From JADKAV01 sp963769435 (GTDB lineage Bacteria > Actinomycetota > Actinomycetes > S36-B12 > UBA10799), in NCBI GenBank assembly GCA_963769435.1, contig CAVYLN010000002.1, positions 992,001 through 1,056,000 of the forward strand: 64,000 bases of DNA, read 5' to 3'. A program made the position numbers and the translations under genes. Position 1 is the first letter of the stretch; the number at the start of each line of letters is the position of its first letter. Below are positions 56,674 through 64,000 of the stretch, in pieces. The notes under the pieces were generated by a model. The model did no database searches. It had not been told where the DNA came from and saw only the letters and a program-made list of their open reading frames with translations.

Positions 56674-56769
56674 AATTCCTCCTTGGTTGCCTGGCCTGAG
56701 CCTATCGGGCGGCACGCGCGGTGCATATCGAGACCGCGTCACCGCACGACCGCGCCGCCTGTGAACGAG

Positions 56770-56807
56770 TGCAGATTCCCTTTCACATATGAAAGGGAAT
56801 CTGCACA
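56770..56807. repeat. 17-bp perfect inverted repeat with a 4-nt loop
   Basis: The arms 56770-56786 (gtgcagattccctttca) and 56791-56807 are perfectly complementary around the loop cata. At about 42 percent GC it stands out from the surrounding sequence, and it lies between mazG and eno. No T-run follows on either side. It may be a terminator for mazG, an operator for eno, or a remnant of a small mobile unit. Confidence 0.85.
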
Positions 56808-56808
56808 G

Positions 56809-56894
56809 GACGGCTCAGGCCCTCACCGCCGCGGGGTTCCGTGGTCTGCACGCACGAGCTCCTGAACGAGCGGACGGCTCAGGCCCTCACCGCG
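56809..56894. repeat. 22-bp direct repeat at the mazG 3' end
   Basis: Identical 22-bp copies at 56809-56830 and 56873-56894; the second contains the mazG stop codon. It looks like a duplicated fragment of the mazG end. Confidence 0.7.
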
Positions 56895-57541
56895 GGTTGG
56901 TCCCCTCGGCGGCCAGCAGGCGATCCCGCAACCCGATCGCCGCCGCCCGAGCACGCTCGTCGGCGTCCACACCCCGGGACCGGGCGGCAGCGACCAGTCC
57001 CAGAATCGCCTCACCTGCGTCCATCTGCGTCCAGCAGGGCCTCGAGGCGTGGATCCGGGGGCGGCAGCGTGACGCCACCCTTCTCCGCCCTGTGCAGGAG
57101 CTTCTCGATCAGGGGGATCGCCGGCATGGCCATCGGGACACCGTCGGTGACAGATGTGCGGCCTTTCTCGCGGCGCTTGCGCTCGAACCACGCCGCTTCC
57201 ACGTCGTCGGCGGTCTCGGCGGTCTCCTCACCGAACACGTGCGGGTGACGGGCCACCAGCTTCTCCGCGATCCCACCGGCGACGTCGTCGATGTCGAAGG
57301 GATGGTCGGACTCCTGCCCGATCCGGGCGTGGAACACCACCTGCAGCAGCAGATCGCCGAGCTCCTCGATCAACCCGCCCCGATCGTCGGCATCGATGGC
57401 CTCGATGGTCTCGTAGGTCTCCTCGACCAAGTACTGCACCAGGCTCTCGTGGGTCTGCTCGGCGTCCCAGGGGCATCCGCCCGGCGATCGCAACCGGTCC
57501 ATGACGGCCACCAGATCGAGCAGCCGGGCGCCCCGGCTCAC
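56887..57541 (-). CDS. mazG: Nucleoside triphosphate pyrophosphohydrolase MazG (frame broken at about 57024)
   Basis: Hydrolyses non-canonical or excess NTPs, about 217 aa. MDRLRSPGGCPWDAEQTHESL is the N-terminus, and EELGDLLLQVVFHA is the catalytic ExxE/ExxD helix; the EIEAAW-like part reads DVEAAWFERKRREKG. The frame breaks near the C-terminus, within LLDA..DAGEAILGLVAAA; a single extra base at 57024 or a 10-nt tandem duplication (two near copies of tggacgcag) explains it. GTG start overlapping the preceding stop (GTGA). The last codons are part of a 22-bp direct repeat. Confidence 0.88.
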
Positions 57542-58149
57542 TGCTGCTGTTGCTGCAACTGGCCCAGCGCGTCGGTCACCACCGGCGTCGAGAGGTCGTC
57601 GGGCAGGGCTCCCACGGTCAGTTGCTGCGCGTCCCACGTGCCGAACCGCGGGCTGACCTGCGGTTGGAGTTCGTCGCTGAGTTGTTGCACCTGCACCAGC
57701 AGCCCGGACTGGCCGGTCGGGTCGTCGCCGGTGATGGTCGTCTTGCTGATCTCCTCGATCAGCAGCGACGTGCGCACGACGGCGGGGATCTGGTCCGGCA
57801 GCACACCCGACTGCAATGCGCCCTGTTCGAGCGCCTCACGACCGCCGGCGCGCTCCTGCTCATCAGCGATCGCGGCATCGACGGCGCCCTTGTTCACGTC
57901 GACCCCCTTGCGGCTGGCGAGTTCGTCGACAAGTTCCGCGACCATCCAGCGGGACAGAATCGCCTGCGAGACCTGGGCGCTGGCCGGGATGCCCAGTGCC
58001 TCGGTCAACTCCGAGGTGGTGTCAGCCAGTTGTGCGTCGGTGAGCCGCTGCTCTCCGACGACCGCAGCCGACCCGGCCAGAGTCTGACCACATCCCACAA
58101 GGCCGACCGCCGCCAACAGCAACACCGGGACCCATCGCTTGACCGCCAC
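57538..58149 (-). CDS. SurA N-terminal-like lipoprotein
   Basis: Exported lipoprotein of 203 aa. Lipobox LVGC places the lipid on Cys20. The mature region (about residues 30-165) resembles the SurA N-terminal peptide-binding domain (LTDAQLADTTSELTEALG and LVDELASRKGVDVNKGAVDAAI), but no PPIase domain follows; it ends in polyglutamine (QLQQQQQ). Probably an extracytoplasmic chaperone-like factor; inferred. GTG with GGGAG upstream. 2 bp after mfd, overlapping mazG. Confidence 0.8.
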   Translation of the reverse strand: MAVKRWVPVLLLAAVGLVGCGQTLAGSAAVVGEQRLTDAQLADTTSELTEALGIPASAQVSQAILSRWMVAELVDELASRKGVDVNKGAVDAAIADEQERAGGREALEQGALQSGVLPDQIPAVVRTSLLIEEISKTTITGDDPTGQSGLLVQVQQLSDELQPQVSPRFGTWDAQQLTVGALPDDLSTPVVTDALGQLQQQQQ

Positions 58150-58151
58150 GC

Positions 58152-61100
58152 CTACTCCCTCGAGGTGTCCAGTACCGACTCGATCAGACTACGCGTCCAG
58201 TCGATCAATGCGTGGTCGGCCAGCGGTTTTCCGCCGAATCCGGCCTCCGCCGGCCGGGGGACCAGGACGATGCCGGACGCCGCCTTGTAGAGACTCCCGG
58301 GGTACAAACGGGCCAGACGCAGTGTCCGGCTCTCCGCCAGGTGGACCGGCGACACCCGGACCCTCGTGCCGGCCATGACTATGTCGCTGATCCCCGCCGA
58401 CCTGGCCACCAGGCGCAGCCGCGCCACCGCCACCAGGACCGTCACGGGTTCGGGCAATGGTCCGTATCGATCGACCATCTCATCGACGAACTCCGCGATC
58501 TCGGTTTCGCCGGTCGCCTGCGCGAGGGTGGTGTAGGCCATGAGCCGCAGTCGCTCGTCGGCCACGTAGTCGTGCGGCAGGTGGGCGTTGAGGGGCAGCT
58601 CGATGCGGACCTCCGGGACCTCCTCCTCACGTTCCCCACGCACGGCCGCCAGCGCCTCGCCGACCATCCGCACGTACAGGTCGAAGCCGATGTTGGCGAT
58701 ATGGCCCGACTGTTCACCGCCGAGGAGGTTACCCGCGCCGCGGATCTCCAGGTCCTTCATGGCCACGGCCATGCCGGAGCCGAGGTCGGTGTGCGCAGCG
58801 ATCGTCTCCAACCGGTCGTGCGCGGTCTGGGTCAGCGGCTTCTCCGGCGGATACAGGAAATAGGCGTAGGCGCGCTCCCGGCCCCGGCCGACCCGGCCCC
58901 GCAACTGGTGCAACTGCGACAGCCCGAAAGCGTCCGACCGCTCGACGATCAATGTGTTCGCGTTCGGGATGTCCATGCCCGACTCCACGATCGTGGTGCA
59001 CACCAGGACATCGATACGGCCCTCCCAGAAGTCGACCACCGTCTGCTCGAGCGCTGCCTCCGGCATCTGGCCGTGGGCGTACGCGATACGTGCCTCGGGC
59101 ACGAGTTCTGCCAGTCGGGCGGTGGCCCTGCCGATCGACTCCACCCGATTGTGGATGAAGAACACCTGGCCGTCGCGCATCATCTCGCGCCTGATGGCCG
59201 CCGCGATCTGCTTGTTGTCATACGGTCCGACGAACGTGAGCACAGGCAGCCGGTCCTCCGGCGGGGTCTGGATGGTGGAGATCTCGCGGATCCCGGTCAC
59301 CGCCATCTCCAGTGTCCTGGGGATGGGTGTGGCAGACATGCTCAGCACGTCCACCGAGGTGCGCAGTGCCTTGATGTGCTCCTTGTGCTCGACACCGAAC
59401 CGCTGCTCCTCATCCACGATCAGCAGCCCGAGTTTCGGGATCCGGGTCTTCGGGCTCAGCAGTCGATGTGTCGCTATGACCACGTCCACGCTGCCGTCGG
59501 CGAGCCCGTCCAGGACCTGCTGGGCCTGGGCATCGGACTGGAAGCGTGACAGCGCCTCCACCCTGATGGGGAAGGAGGCGAAGCGCTCGGCGAAGGTCTT
59601 CTGGTGCTGCTTGACCAGCAGGGTGGTGGGGACGAGCACGGCGACCTGCATACCGTCCTGAACGGCCTTGAAGGCAGCCCGGACCGCGATCTCGGTCTTG
59701 CCGAACCCGACGTCGCCGCAGACGAGCCGATCCATGGGGACGGCCCGGCGCATGTCGGCCTTCACCTCGTCGATCGTGACCAGTTGATCCGGGGTCTCCT
59801 GGTACGGAAACGCATCCTCGAGTTCGCGCTGCCACGGAGTGTCGGGACCGAACTCGTGGCCCTTCGTGGCCTGTCGCGCGGCATACAGCCTGACCAGTTG
59901 GGCGGCGATCTCCCGCATGGCCTTCTTGGCCTTCGACTTGGCCTTCTGCCAGTCCGCGCCGCCGAGCCGGTGAACCGCGGGGGATTCGCCGCCGACGTAA
60001 CGCGTCACCTGGTCGAGCTGGTCCGTGGGCACGTAGAGGCGGTCCGCGGGCTGCCCCCGCTTGCTGGCGGCGTATTCGAGGACCAGGTACTCACGCACCG
60101 CACCTGCCACAGTGCGCCGGGTCATCTCGAGGTAGCGCCCGACACCGTGTTGGTTGTGCACGACGAAGTCGCCGGGCTTGAGCGTCAACGGATCGAGGGC
60201 CTTGCGGCGTCTGGCCGGTAGTTTCGTGACCGCCGTGCTCGCGGTGCCGGTGATGTCCCGCTCCGTGACCAGCACGACCCGGCCGGTGCTGAAACCCTGC
60301 GTGAGCCGGGCTTTGACCACGTGCACAGTCGGGTCTAGGTCGGAGTCGACGAGCAGGCGCACTCCGACATCGTCGGCCTCGAGCTGCTCGGCGAGGCGCT
60401 GCGCGGGTCCGGCCGCCCCCATCGCGATGACCACGGGGATGCCGGCAGCCACCGCCGCCCGACAGTCCTTCGCCAGGGCGGCGATGTCACCGCGGTAGGC
60501 CGGCGCCGGCCTCAACCCCGGCACCACACTGCCGAGGGTGCCCACCGCACTGATCGGAAGCCCGCGTTGCTGCGCCTCGGATCGCAGCTGGCCAGTGCTG
60601 CGGTAGGCCGCGCGTGACAGGTCCAGCGGCACCGCGTTGCCGACTGCTGCGTTGTGCCAGCCTGCCTGCAGGAACTCCTCAGAGGTGCGGACCAGATCCA
60701 CGGCCCTCGCCTCGATGCGTTCCGGGCCGACATTCACGATCGGGGTGCCCACCGGCAACAGTTCCAGCAACGTCACCATCCGGTCGGTCAGGACCGGGGC
60801 CAGTGACTCCATGCCCTCCACCGGGGTGCCCGCGGCGATGTCGCCCAGCACGTCCGCGATGTGGGGATAGGTCGCCATCAGCGTCTCGGCCCGTTGCCGT
60901 ACCTGCTCGGTGAGCATCAGTTCCCGGCAGATCGGGATCCGCAGCCGACTCTCGCGCACGGCCAGGGTCCGCTGGTCGGACACGGCGAAGGAACGTAGTT
61001 GCTCGACCTCGTCGCCGAAGAACTCGATTCGCGTCGGGTGTTCCTCGGTCGGGACGAAGACGTCGATGATGCCACCGCGTACTGCGAACTGTCCCCGTCG

Positions 61101-61592
61101 CTCGACCATCGCCACACGTTCGTAGCCGGCACGGGCAAGAGATCCGACGAGGGTGTCGAAACCGGGCTCGTCCCCGGCACCCACGGCGATCGGCCGCTCC
61201 AGGGCCAGATCCGCGGCGAAGGGTTGCATGAGCGCCCGGATCGGCATCAGCAGGACGTCGGGGAGATCGCCGGCGACGACTGCCCCGATCACCGCCATCC
61301 GCCGGCCGACGGTGTCAGCGGTCGGACTCAGACGCTCATGGGGCAGCGTCTCCCAGGAGGGGAACAGCGCCGTGGAGCGGCCGAGATCATCTAGCGCGGC
61401 CTGGATCTCGTCGGCTTGCCTGCCGGTGGCGGTGATGGCGACGATCGGGCGCTGCGCTGCGGCGGCGGCCAGCACGAACGGCTCGGCGCCGGCGGTGACG
61501 GTGACATCCGCATCGCCCCCAGGCAGCTGCGCGAGCCAATCGGCCACCTCGGGGAGTTCGCCGAGCCGGCTCGTGACATCGGCGAGAATCAC
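58152..61592 (-). CDS. mfd: Transcription-repair coupling factor
   Basis: ATP-dependent translocase that removes stalled RNA polymerase and recruits UvrA, 1146 aa, uninterrupted. The N-terminal UvrB-homology region is followed by the RNA-polymerase interacting domain (about residues 480-570, PGDFVVHNQHGVGRYLEM), then the helicase core: Walker A CGDVGFGKTE, DEEQRFGVEHKE, SMSATPIPRTLEMA and GRVGRGRERAYAYF. The C-terminal TRCF domain is complete. GTG start with TAGATT 6 nt upstream. Longest gene in the window. Confidence 0.97.
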   Translation of the reverse strand: MILADVTSRLGELPEVADWLAQLPGGDADVTVTAGAEPFVLAAAAAQRPIVAITATGRQADEIQAALDDLGRSTALFPSWETLPHERLSPTADTVGRRMAVIGAVVAGDLPDVLLMPIRALMQPFAADLALERPIAVGAGDEPGFDTLVGSLARAGYERVAMVERRGQFAVRGGIIDVFVPTEEHPTRIEFFGDEVEQLRSFAVSDQRTLAVRESRLRIPICRELMLTEQVRQRAETLMATYPHIADVLGDIAAGTPVEGMESLAPVLTDRMVTLLELLPVGTPIVNVGPERIEARAVDLVRTSEEFLQAGWHNAAVGNAVPLDLSRAAYRSTGQLRSEAQQRGLPISAVGTLGSVVPGLRPAPAYRGDIAALAKDCRAAVAAGIPVVIAMGAAGPAQRLAEQLEADDVGVRLLVDSDLDPTVHVVKARLTQGFSTGRVVLVTERDITGTASTAVTKLPARRRKALDPLTLKPGDFVVHNQHGVGRYLEMTRRTVAGAVREYLVLEYAASKRGQPADRLYVPTDQLDQVTRYVGGESPAVHRLGGADWQKAKSKAKKAMREIAAQLVRLYAARQATKGHEFGPDTPWQRELEDAFPYQETPDQLVTIDEVKADMRRAVPMDRLVCGDVGFGKTEIAVRAAFKAVQDGMQVAVLVPTTLLVKQHQKTFAERFASFPIRVEALSRFQSDAQAQQVLDGLADGSVDVVIATHRLLSPKTRIPKLGLLIVDEEQRFGVEHKEHIKALRTSVDVLSMSATPIPRTLEMAVTGIREISTIQTPPEDRLPVLTFVGPYDNKQIAAAIRREMMRDGQVFFIHNRVESIGRATARLAELVPEARIAYAHGQMPEAALEQTVVDFWEGRIDVLVCTTIVESGMDIPNANTLIVERSDAFGLSQLHQLRGRVGRGRERAYAYFLYPPEKPLTQTAHDRLETIAAHTDLGSGMAVAMKDLEIRGAGNLLGGEQSGHIANIGFDLYVRMVGEALAAVRGEREEEVPEVRIELPLNAHLPHDYVADERLRLMAYTTLAQATGETEIAEFVDEMVDRYGPLPEPVTVLVAVARLRLVARSAGISDIVMAGTRVRVSPVHLAESRTLRLARLYPGSLYKAASGIVLVPRPAEAGFGGKPLADHALIDWTRSLIESVLDTSRE

Positions 61593-61598
61593 GGCTTC

Positions 61599-61604
61599 AA
61601 TCTA
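61599..61604 (-). promoter_or_regulatory. -10 box of mfd
   Basis: TAGATT on the minus strand, 6 nt before GTG 61592; it overlaps the last codon of the CysQ-like gene. Leaderless type. Confidence 0.6.
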
Positions 61605-62411
61605 CGTGGGGCGAACGTAGTCGATGACCTCCGGTCTGGCGATCACGATGTCGTCGACCCACGGCGGCCGCTTGTTGAACTCGATGGTGCGACCGTCGAG
61701 GTGGCTGGCAACCATCCCGTGATCGACGGCCACGGCCAGCGGCGCGGCGGCGTCCCACTCCCAGAACCCGCCTTCGTTCACATAGGCGTCCACCCGACCG
61801 GCCAGGATCTCCCCGACCTTCGCACCGGCCGACCCGACGTAGACGAATTCGACGCCGTGCTCGGTCACCCCGTCCGAGGCCAAACGCGCCGAGATCGCGT
61901 CGGTTTGCGCGACGAACCTCTCTGGCGGTCGCGACCGGGACACGACCACCCGCAGCGGCCTTCCGCTCAGCGGCTCCACGACGGCATCGACGGGCTGGCC
62001 GGTCGTGTACACGACTTCCTGGGCGGGCAGGCTGAAGGCCGCGGATGTGAATCCGCTTCCGGCAGCACCCCGCTCCCAGACCGAGATCTGCACCGCCCAG
62101 TCCGCCCGGCCCTGGCTGTACTCACTCGTGCCGTCAAGCGGGTCGATGATCCATACCCGGGCCGCACCGTCGCGGTCGTTGGAGTCCTTCGCCTCCTCCG
62201 AAAGGACCGCGTCCGAGGGGCGTTCCCGGAGCAGCCGTTCGGCCAGGAAACTCTGGCTCGCCGCGTCCGCCGCGTCCTTGAGTTCCTTGCGGCGGACCTT
62301 GTCCCCCGCATCGACCGGGCCGAAGTCCGCACGCAGGTCCAGCAGCAATCGCCCCGCGGACAGCGAGAGTTCCTTGGCCAGGGCGGCGTCGGCGCTCAGA
62401 TGGGTGGTCAT
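61602..62411 (-). CDS. Inositol monophosphatase / CysQ-family phosphatase
   Basis: Metal-dependent phosphatase of 269 aa. AVLSEEAKD is the metal-binding Glu-Glu site, WIIDPLDGTSEY the DPxDGT motif, and WEWDAAAPLAVA the C-terminal WD motif. Probably 3'(2'),5'-bisphosphate nucleotidase (CysQ), though inositol phosphate or histidinol phosphate activity cannot be excluded. Short gaps to pth and mfd imply co-transcription. GGAAA lies 7 nt upstream of the ATG. Confidence 0.87.
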   Translation of the reverse strand: MTTHLSADAALAKELSLSAGRLLLDLRADFGPVDAGDKVRRKELKDAADAASQSFLAERLLRERPSDAVLSEEAKDSNDRDGAARVWIIDPLDGTSEYSQGRADWAVQISVWERGAAGSGFTSAAFSLPAQEVVYTTGQPVDAVVEPLSGRPLRVVVSRSRPPERFVAQTDAISARLASDGVTEHGVEFVYVGSAGAKVGEILAGRVDAYVNEGGFWEWDAAAPLAVAVDHGMVASHLDGRTIEFNKRPPWVDDIVIARPEVIDYVRPT

Positions 62412-62420
62412 AGGAGTTTC

Positions 62421-63002
62421 CTATCGGTTGAAGCGGGTTTGCGTCGCATCGAGTCCGTGGCGCAGCAGGTATTCGGTCGCGTCGGCGGCCTCTTCGACCA
62501 TCACGGCCACCTCGGGGCGCTCGGCGGCGCGGAAGTCGGACAGAAGGTAGTCGGCTGGGTCCTGGCGCCCCGCCGGCCTGCCCACCCCGCAGCGCACCCG
62601 GAAGAAGTCGCCGTGGCCCAGTGACTTCCGCAGACTCCGCAAGCCGTTGTGCCCGTTGTCCCCACCCCCGAACTTGATCCGCAACGCGCCCAATGGGATG
62701 TCCAGTTCGTCGTGGATCACCACGAGTCCGTCGGCCTTCGTGAAGTCCAGCGCGGCCTTGACCGGGCCGCCGGTCTCGTTCATGTACGACCTCGATTTGA
62801 GCAGGACGAGCCGACAGTGGTCAGCGGTCCCGACGAACGCGTGCCCCTCGGCGGCGTCCGCATGAGCCCGCCGGTGCCGCGCGAACTGCAGACCGAGGCG
62901 TCCGGCCAGCACGTCCACGACCAGGTAACCGACGTTGTGGCGAGTGCGTTCGTACTCGCGGCCCGGGTTGCCGAGCCCGACGATCACCCAGGTGTCGGTC
63001 AC
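62421..63002 (-). CDS. pth: Peptidyl-tRNA hydrolase
   Basis: Releases tRNA from prematurely ended peptidyl-tRNA, 193 aa. IVGLGNPGREYERTRHNVGY contains the substrate asparagine and catalytic His, and KSRSYMNETGG and FGGGDNGHNGLRS are the other conserved segments. GTG start overlapping rplY (GTGA). Confidence 0.96.
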   Translation of the reverse strand: MTDTWVIVGLGNPGREYERTRHNVGYLVVDVLAGRLGLQFARHRRAHADAAEGHAFVGTADHCRLVLLKSRSYMNETGGPVKAALDFTKADGLVVIHDELDIPLGALRIKFGGGDNGHNGLRSLRKSLGHGDFFRVRCGVGRPAGRQDPADYLLSDFRAAERPEVAVMVEEAADATEYLLRHGLDATQTRFNR

Positions 63003-63595
63003 TCGTCGCCGGAGGTCTCGCCGCCCCCAGCAGCGTCGCCAGCAGCGCCTTCCTCGGCCCCTTCGGTCACCCCAGCGGCCTCGGCGGCGTCCTCAGCGGC
63101 CGCAGCAGCGGCGGCGGCTTCGGCCTGAGCCTTCAACTCCGCCTGCAGGCGTTCGACCGCGGCGTCGATGACGTTCTCGGGGTCGGCCCCATCGGAGAGC
63201 ATCTCGCTGACGATCTCGGACAGTGCGATCGGGTCGAGCTCCATCTCGGCAGCCACGGCCTCGGCCTTCGACATGACCTCCGCCTCGACCTGGCGTGCGC
63301 GCAGAGCCGCGCGGTCCAGCGTGATGAGGTCGAGGTGCTTCAGCGACAGCCGCACGGGGTCGCGCTGGATGTCACGCGGGGCCGTCGGAAGCACGTCGCC
63401 GTCGATGTCGATCTCAAGGATGACCTTGGTCTGCTTCAGAGCCTGACTCAGGGCGTGGTCGTCGAGGCTGATGTGACGCGGGGGTGCACCATCGCCATAC
63501 AGGACCGCGGGCACCAGCCCGTCACGGCGCAAGCGGCGTGCAGCACCCTTGCCGAAGTCGGTGCGCGCGTGTGCGGTCAGTCGGATCTCTGCCAT
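62999..63595 (-). CDS. rplY: 50S ribosomal protein L25, general stress protein CTC type
   Basis: 5S rRNA-binding protein of 198 aa. The N-terminal L25 domain (RTDFGKGAARRLRRDGLVPAVLYG) is followed by the TL5/CTC beta domain (LKHLDLITLDR) and a long Ala/Glu/Gly-rich tail of about 60 residues. GGGAG lies 5 nt before the ATG. Coupled to pth, as in most actinobacteria. Confidence 0.94.
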   Translation of the reverse strand: MAEIRLTAHARTDFGKGAARRLRRDGLVPAVLYGDGAPPRHISLDDHALSQALKQTKVILEIDIDGDVLPTAPRDIQRDPVRLSLKHLDLITLDRAALRARQVEAEVMSKAEAVAAEMELDPIALSEIVSEMLSDGADPENVIDAAVERLQAELKAQAEAAAAAAAAEDAAEAAGVTEGAEEGAAGDAAGGGETSGDE

Positions 63596-63983
63596 GTGTA
63601 CTCCCGGTTGATGAACATGCGACCGGAAGGGCTCGTCGATAACGGGGCCGGATGGCCACCCTCGCCGGGTCTGGGCCCCAGTGTACCTGGGCGATCATCG
63701 GCCGGTCGATGCGGTGGTGTGCTCCACGCGCCGCCTCCAAGTTCGCGCGGAGCACCGCGAAGGCGGCGAGAACTTGGAGGGGCAAACCCCTACATTCAGC
63801 CCATAACGGCCACTGAATCCTCCAACTCTGCGCGAACAAAGGAAGCACACATCACCTGTCCGCGGGAAGTTGGAGGCGAGGCGAGGCCGCCGCCTCGCAG
63901 CGAGACGCTGGGTGGGCGTTCGGCCGCACCCGCGGGAGGTTGGAGGCAGTGGGAACGGCGCCGACGTGACCCCGTCCCGCCGA
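63596..63983. repeat. Intergenic region with TTGGAGG-type inverted repeats
   Basis: About 390 bp without a gene. CCTCCAAGTTC (63735-63745) pairs perfectly with GAACTTGGAGG (63770-63780), with a nested TTCGCG..CGCGAA stem in the loop. Further copies of the motif lie at 63819-63825 (reverse), 63880-63886 and 63939-63945. A GCGAGGC/GCCTCGC pair follows near 63890. The motif also builds the hairpin at 55224-55291. Confidence 0.7.
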
Positions 63984-64000
63984 CTACCCCTCGAACAGGC
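63984..64000 (-). CDS. prs: 3' end of a probable ribose-phosphate pyrophosphokinase gene (5 codons)
   Basis: The last 17 bases read LFEG-stop on the minus strand. That matches the usual LFxG end of actinobacterial PRPP synthetase, which precedes rplY-pth in this phylum. The evidence is only four residues plus position. Confidence 0.3.

Noticed and set aside
15872..57541. Programmed ribosomal frameshifting or decay of many genes
   Set aside because: Too many unrelated, mostly essential genes, no shared slippery site or stimulatory hairpin, and each restores to normal length with one base. A sequence error is simpler.

Overview
The window is 64 kb of GC-rich, densely coding chromosome from an actinomycete (Actinomycetota). 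The evidence is a WhiB-family regulator, a BldM-type response regulator, GuaB3 beside GuaB, a GroEL1 with a histidine-rich tail behind CIRCE operators, a DUF222/13E12-type HNH protein, DUF3017 and DUF6350 proteins, many GTG starts, and many leaderless promoters. The genus cannot be read from the sequence. I found no tRNA, rRNA, CRISPR array, prophage or transposase. Almost everything is core chromosome, and the order guaA - GMC oxidase - guaB3 - guaB - bldM/whiB - groEL - groES - tsaD - rimI - tsaB - tsaE - alr - nnrD is the conserved actinobacterial order known from Streptomyces and Mycobacterium.

Layout. 1-1514: a nucleoside/BMP-type ABC importer (ATPase cut by the window edge, lipoprotein complete). 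1762-5050: succinate dehydrogenase sdhCDAB. 5070-9126: a cupin, a DUF222-HNH protein beside a 20-bp tandem repeat, a D,D-carboxypeptidase and a 2'-5' RNA ligase-like protein. 9123-17996: trpS, a CNNM/CBS protein, xth, icd, mdh, DUF3017, folD, purH and purN. 18006-28124: DUF6350, a patatin-like protein, sucD, sucC, a stand-alone B12-binding (IcmB-like) protein, an alpha/beta hydrolase, two M23 endopeptidase-like proteins and pcrA. 28321-40281: a secreted LAS-type protein, guaA, a TDT-family carrier, a GMC oxidoreductase, gabD2, an L,D-transpeptidase, guaB3 and guaB. 40310-45489: a regulatory and stress block with bldM, a TPR-like protein, a CarH-like MerR/B12 regulator, whiB, groEL, groES and two CIRCE sites. 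45588-55083: a methyltransferase, a secreted lipase, a small membrane protein, then nnrD, alr, a hydrolase, tsaE, tsaB, rimI and tsaD. 55396-64000: eno, mazG, a SurA-like lipoprotein, mfd, a CysQ-like phosphatase, pth, rplY and the last codons of a probable prs.

Function. The window joins TCA-cycle steps (isocitrate, succinyl-CoA, succinate and malate), purine and one-carbon synthesis (purN, purH, folD, guaA, guaB), cell-wall metabolism (alr, carboxypeptidase, L,D-transpeptidase, M23 and LAS-like proteins), t6A tRNA modification, translation quality control and DNA repair. Most coupled genes overlap by 4 bp (ATGA or GTGA).

Two features run through the whole window. First, at least 16 conserved genes are broken by what looks like one extra base (once a missing base), and each one closes exactly into a full-length protein when corrected. 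This points to consensus sequence errors, not gene decay. Such genes are given at full span with the break position. Second, about 17 genes have a TANNNT -10 box only 5-8 nt before the start codon (leaderless mRNA), while highly expressed genes (sdh, groES, groEL, eno, rplY, whiB) carry strong Shine-Dalgarno sites.

The most interesting local system is the whiB / CarH-like / TPR-like / bldM cluster at 40.3-43.2 kb. It contains a probable adenosylcobalamin-binding, possibly light-sensing, MerR regulator facing a WhiB gene that has an ideal promoter.
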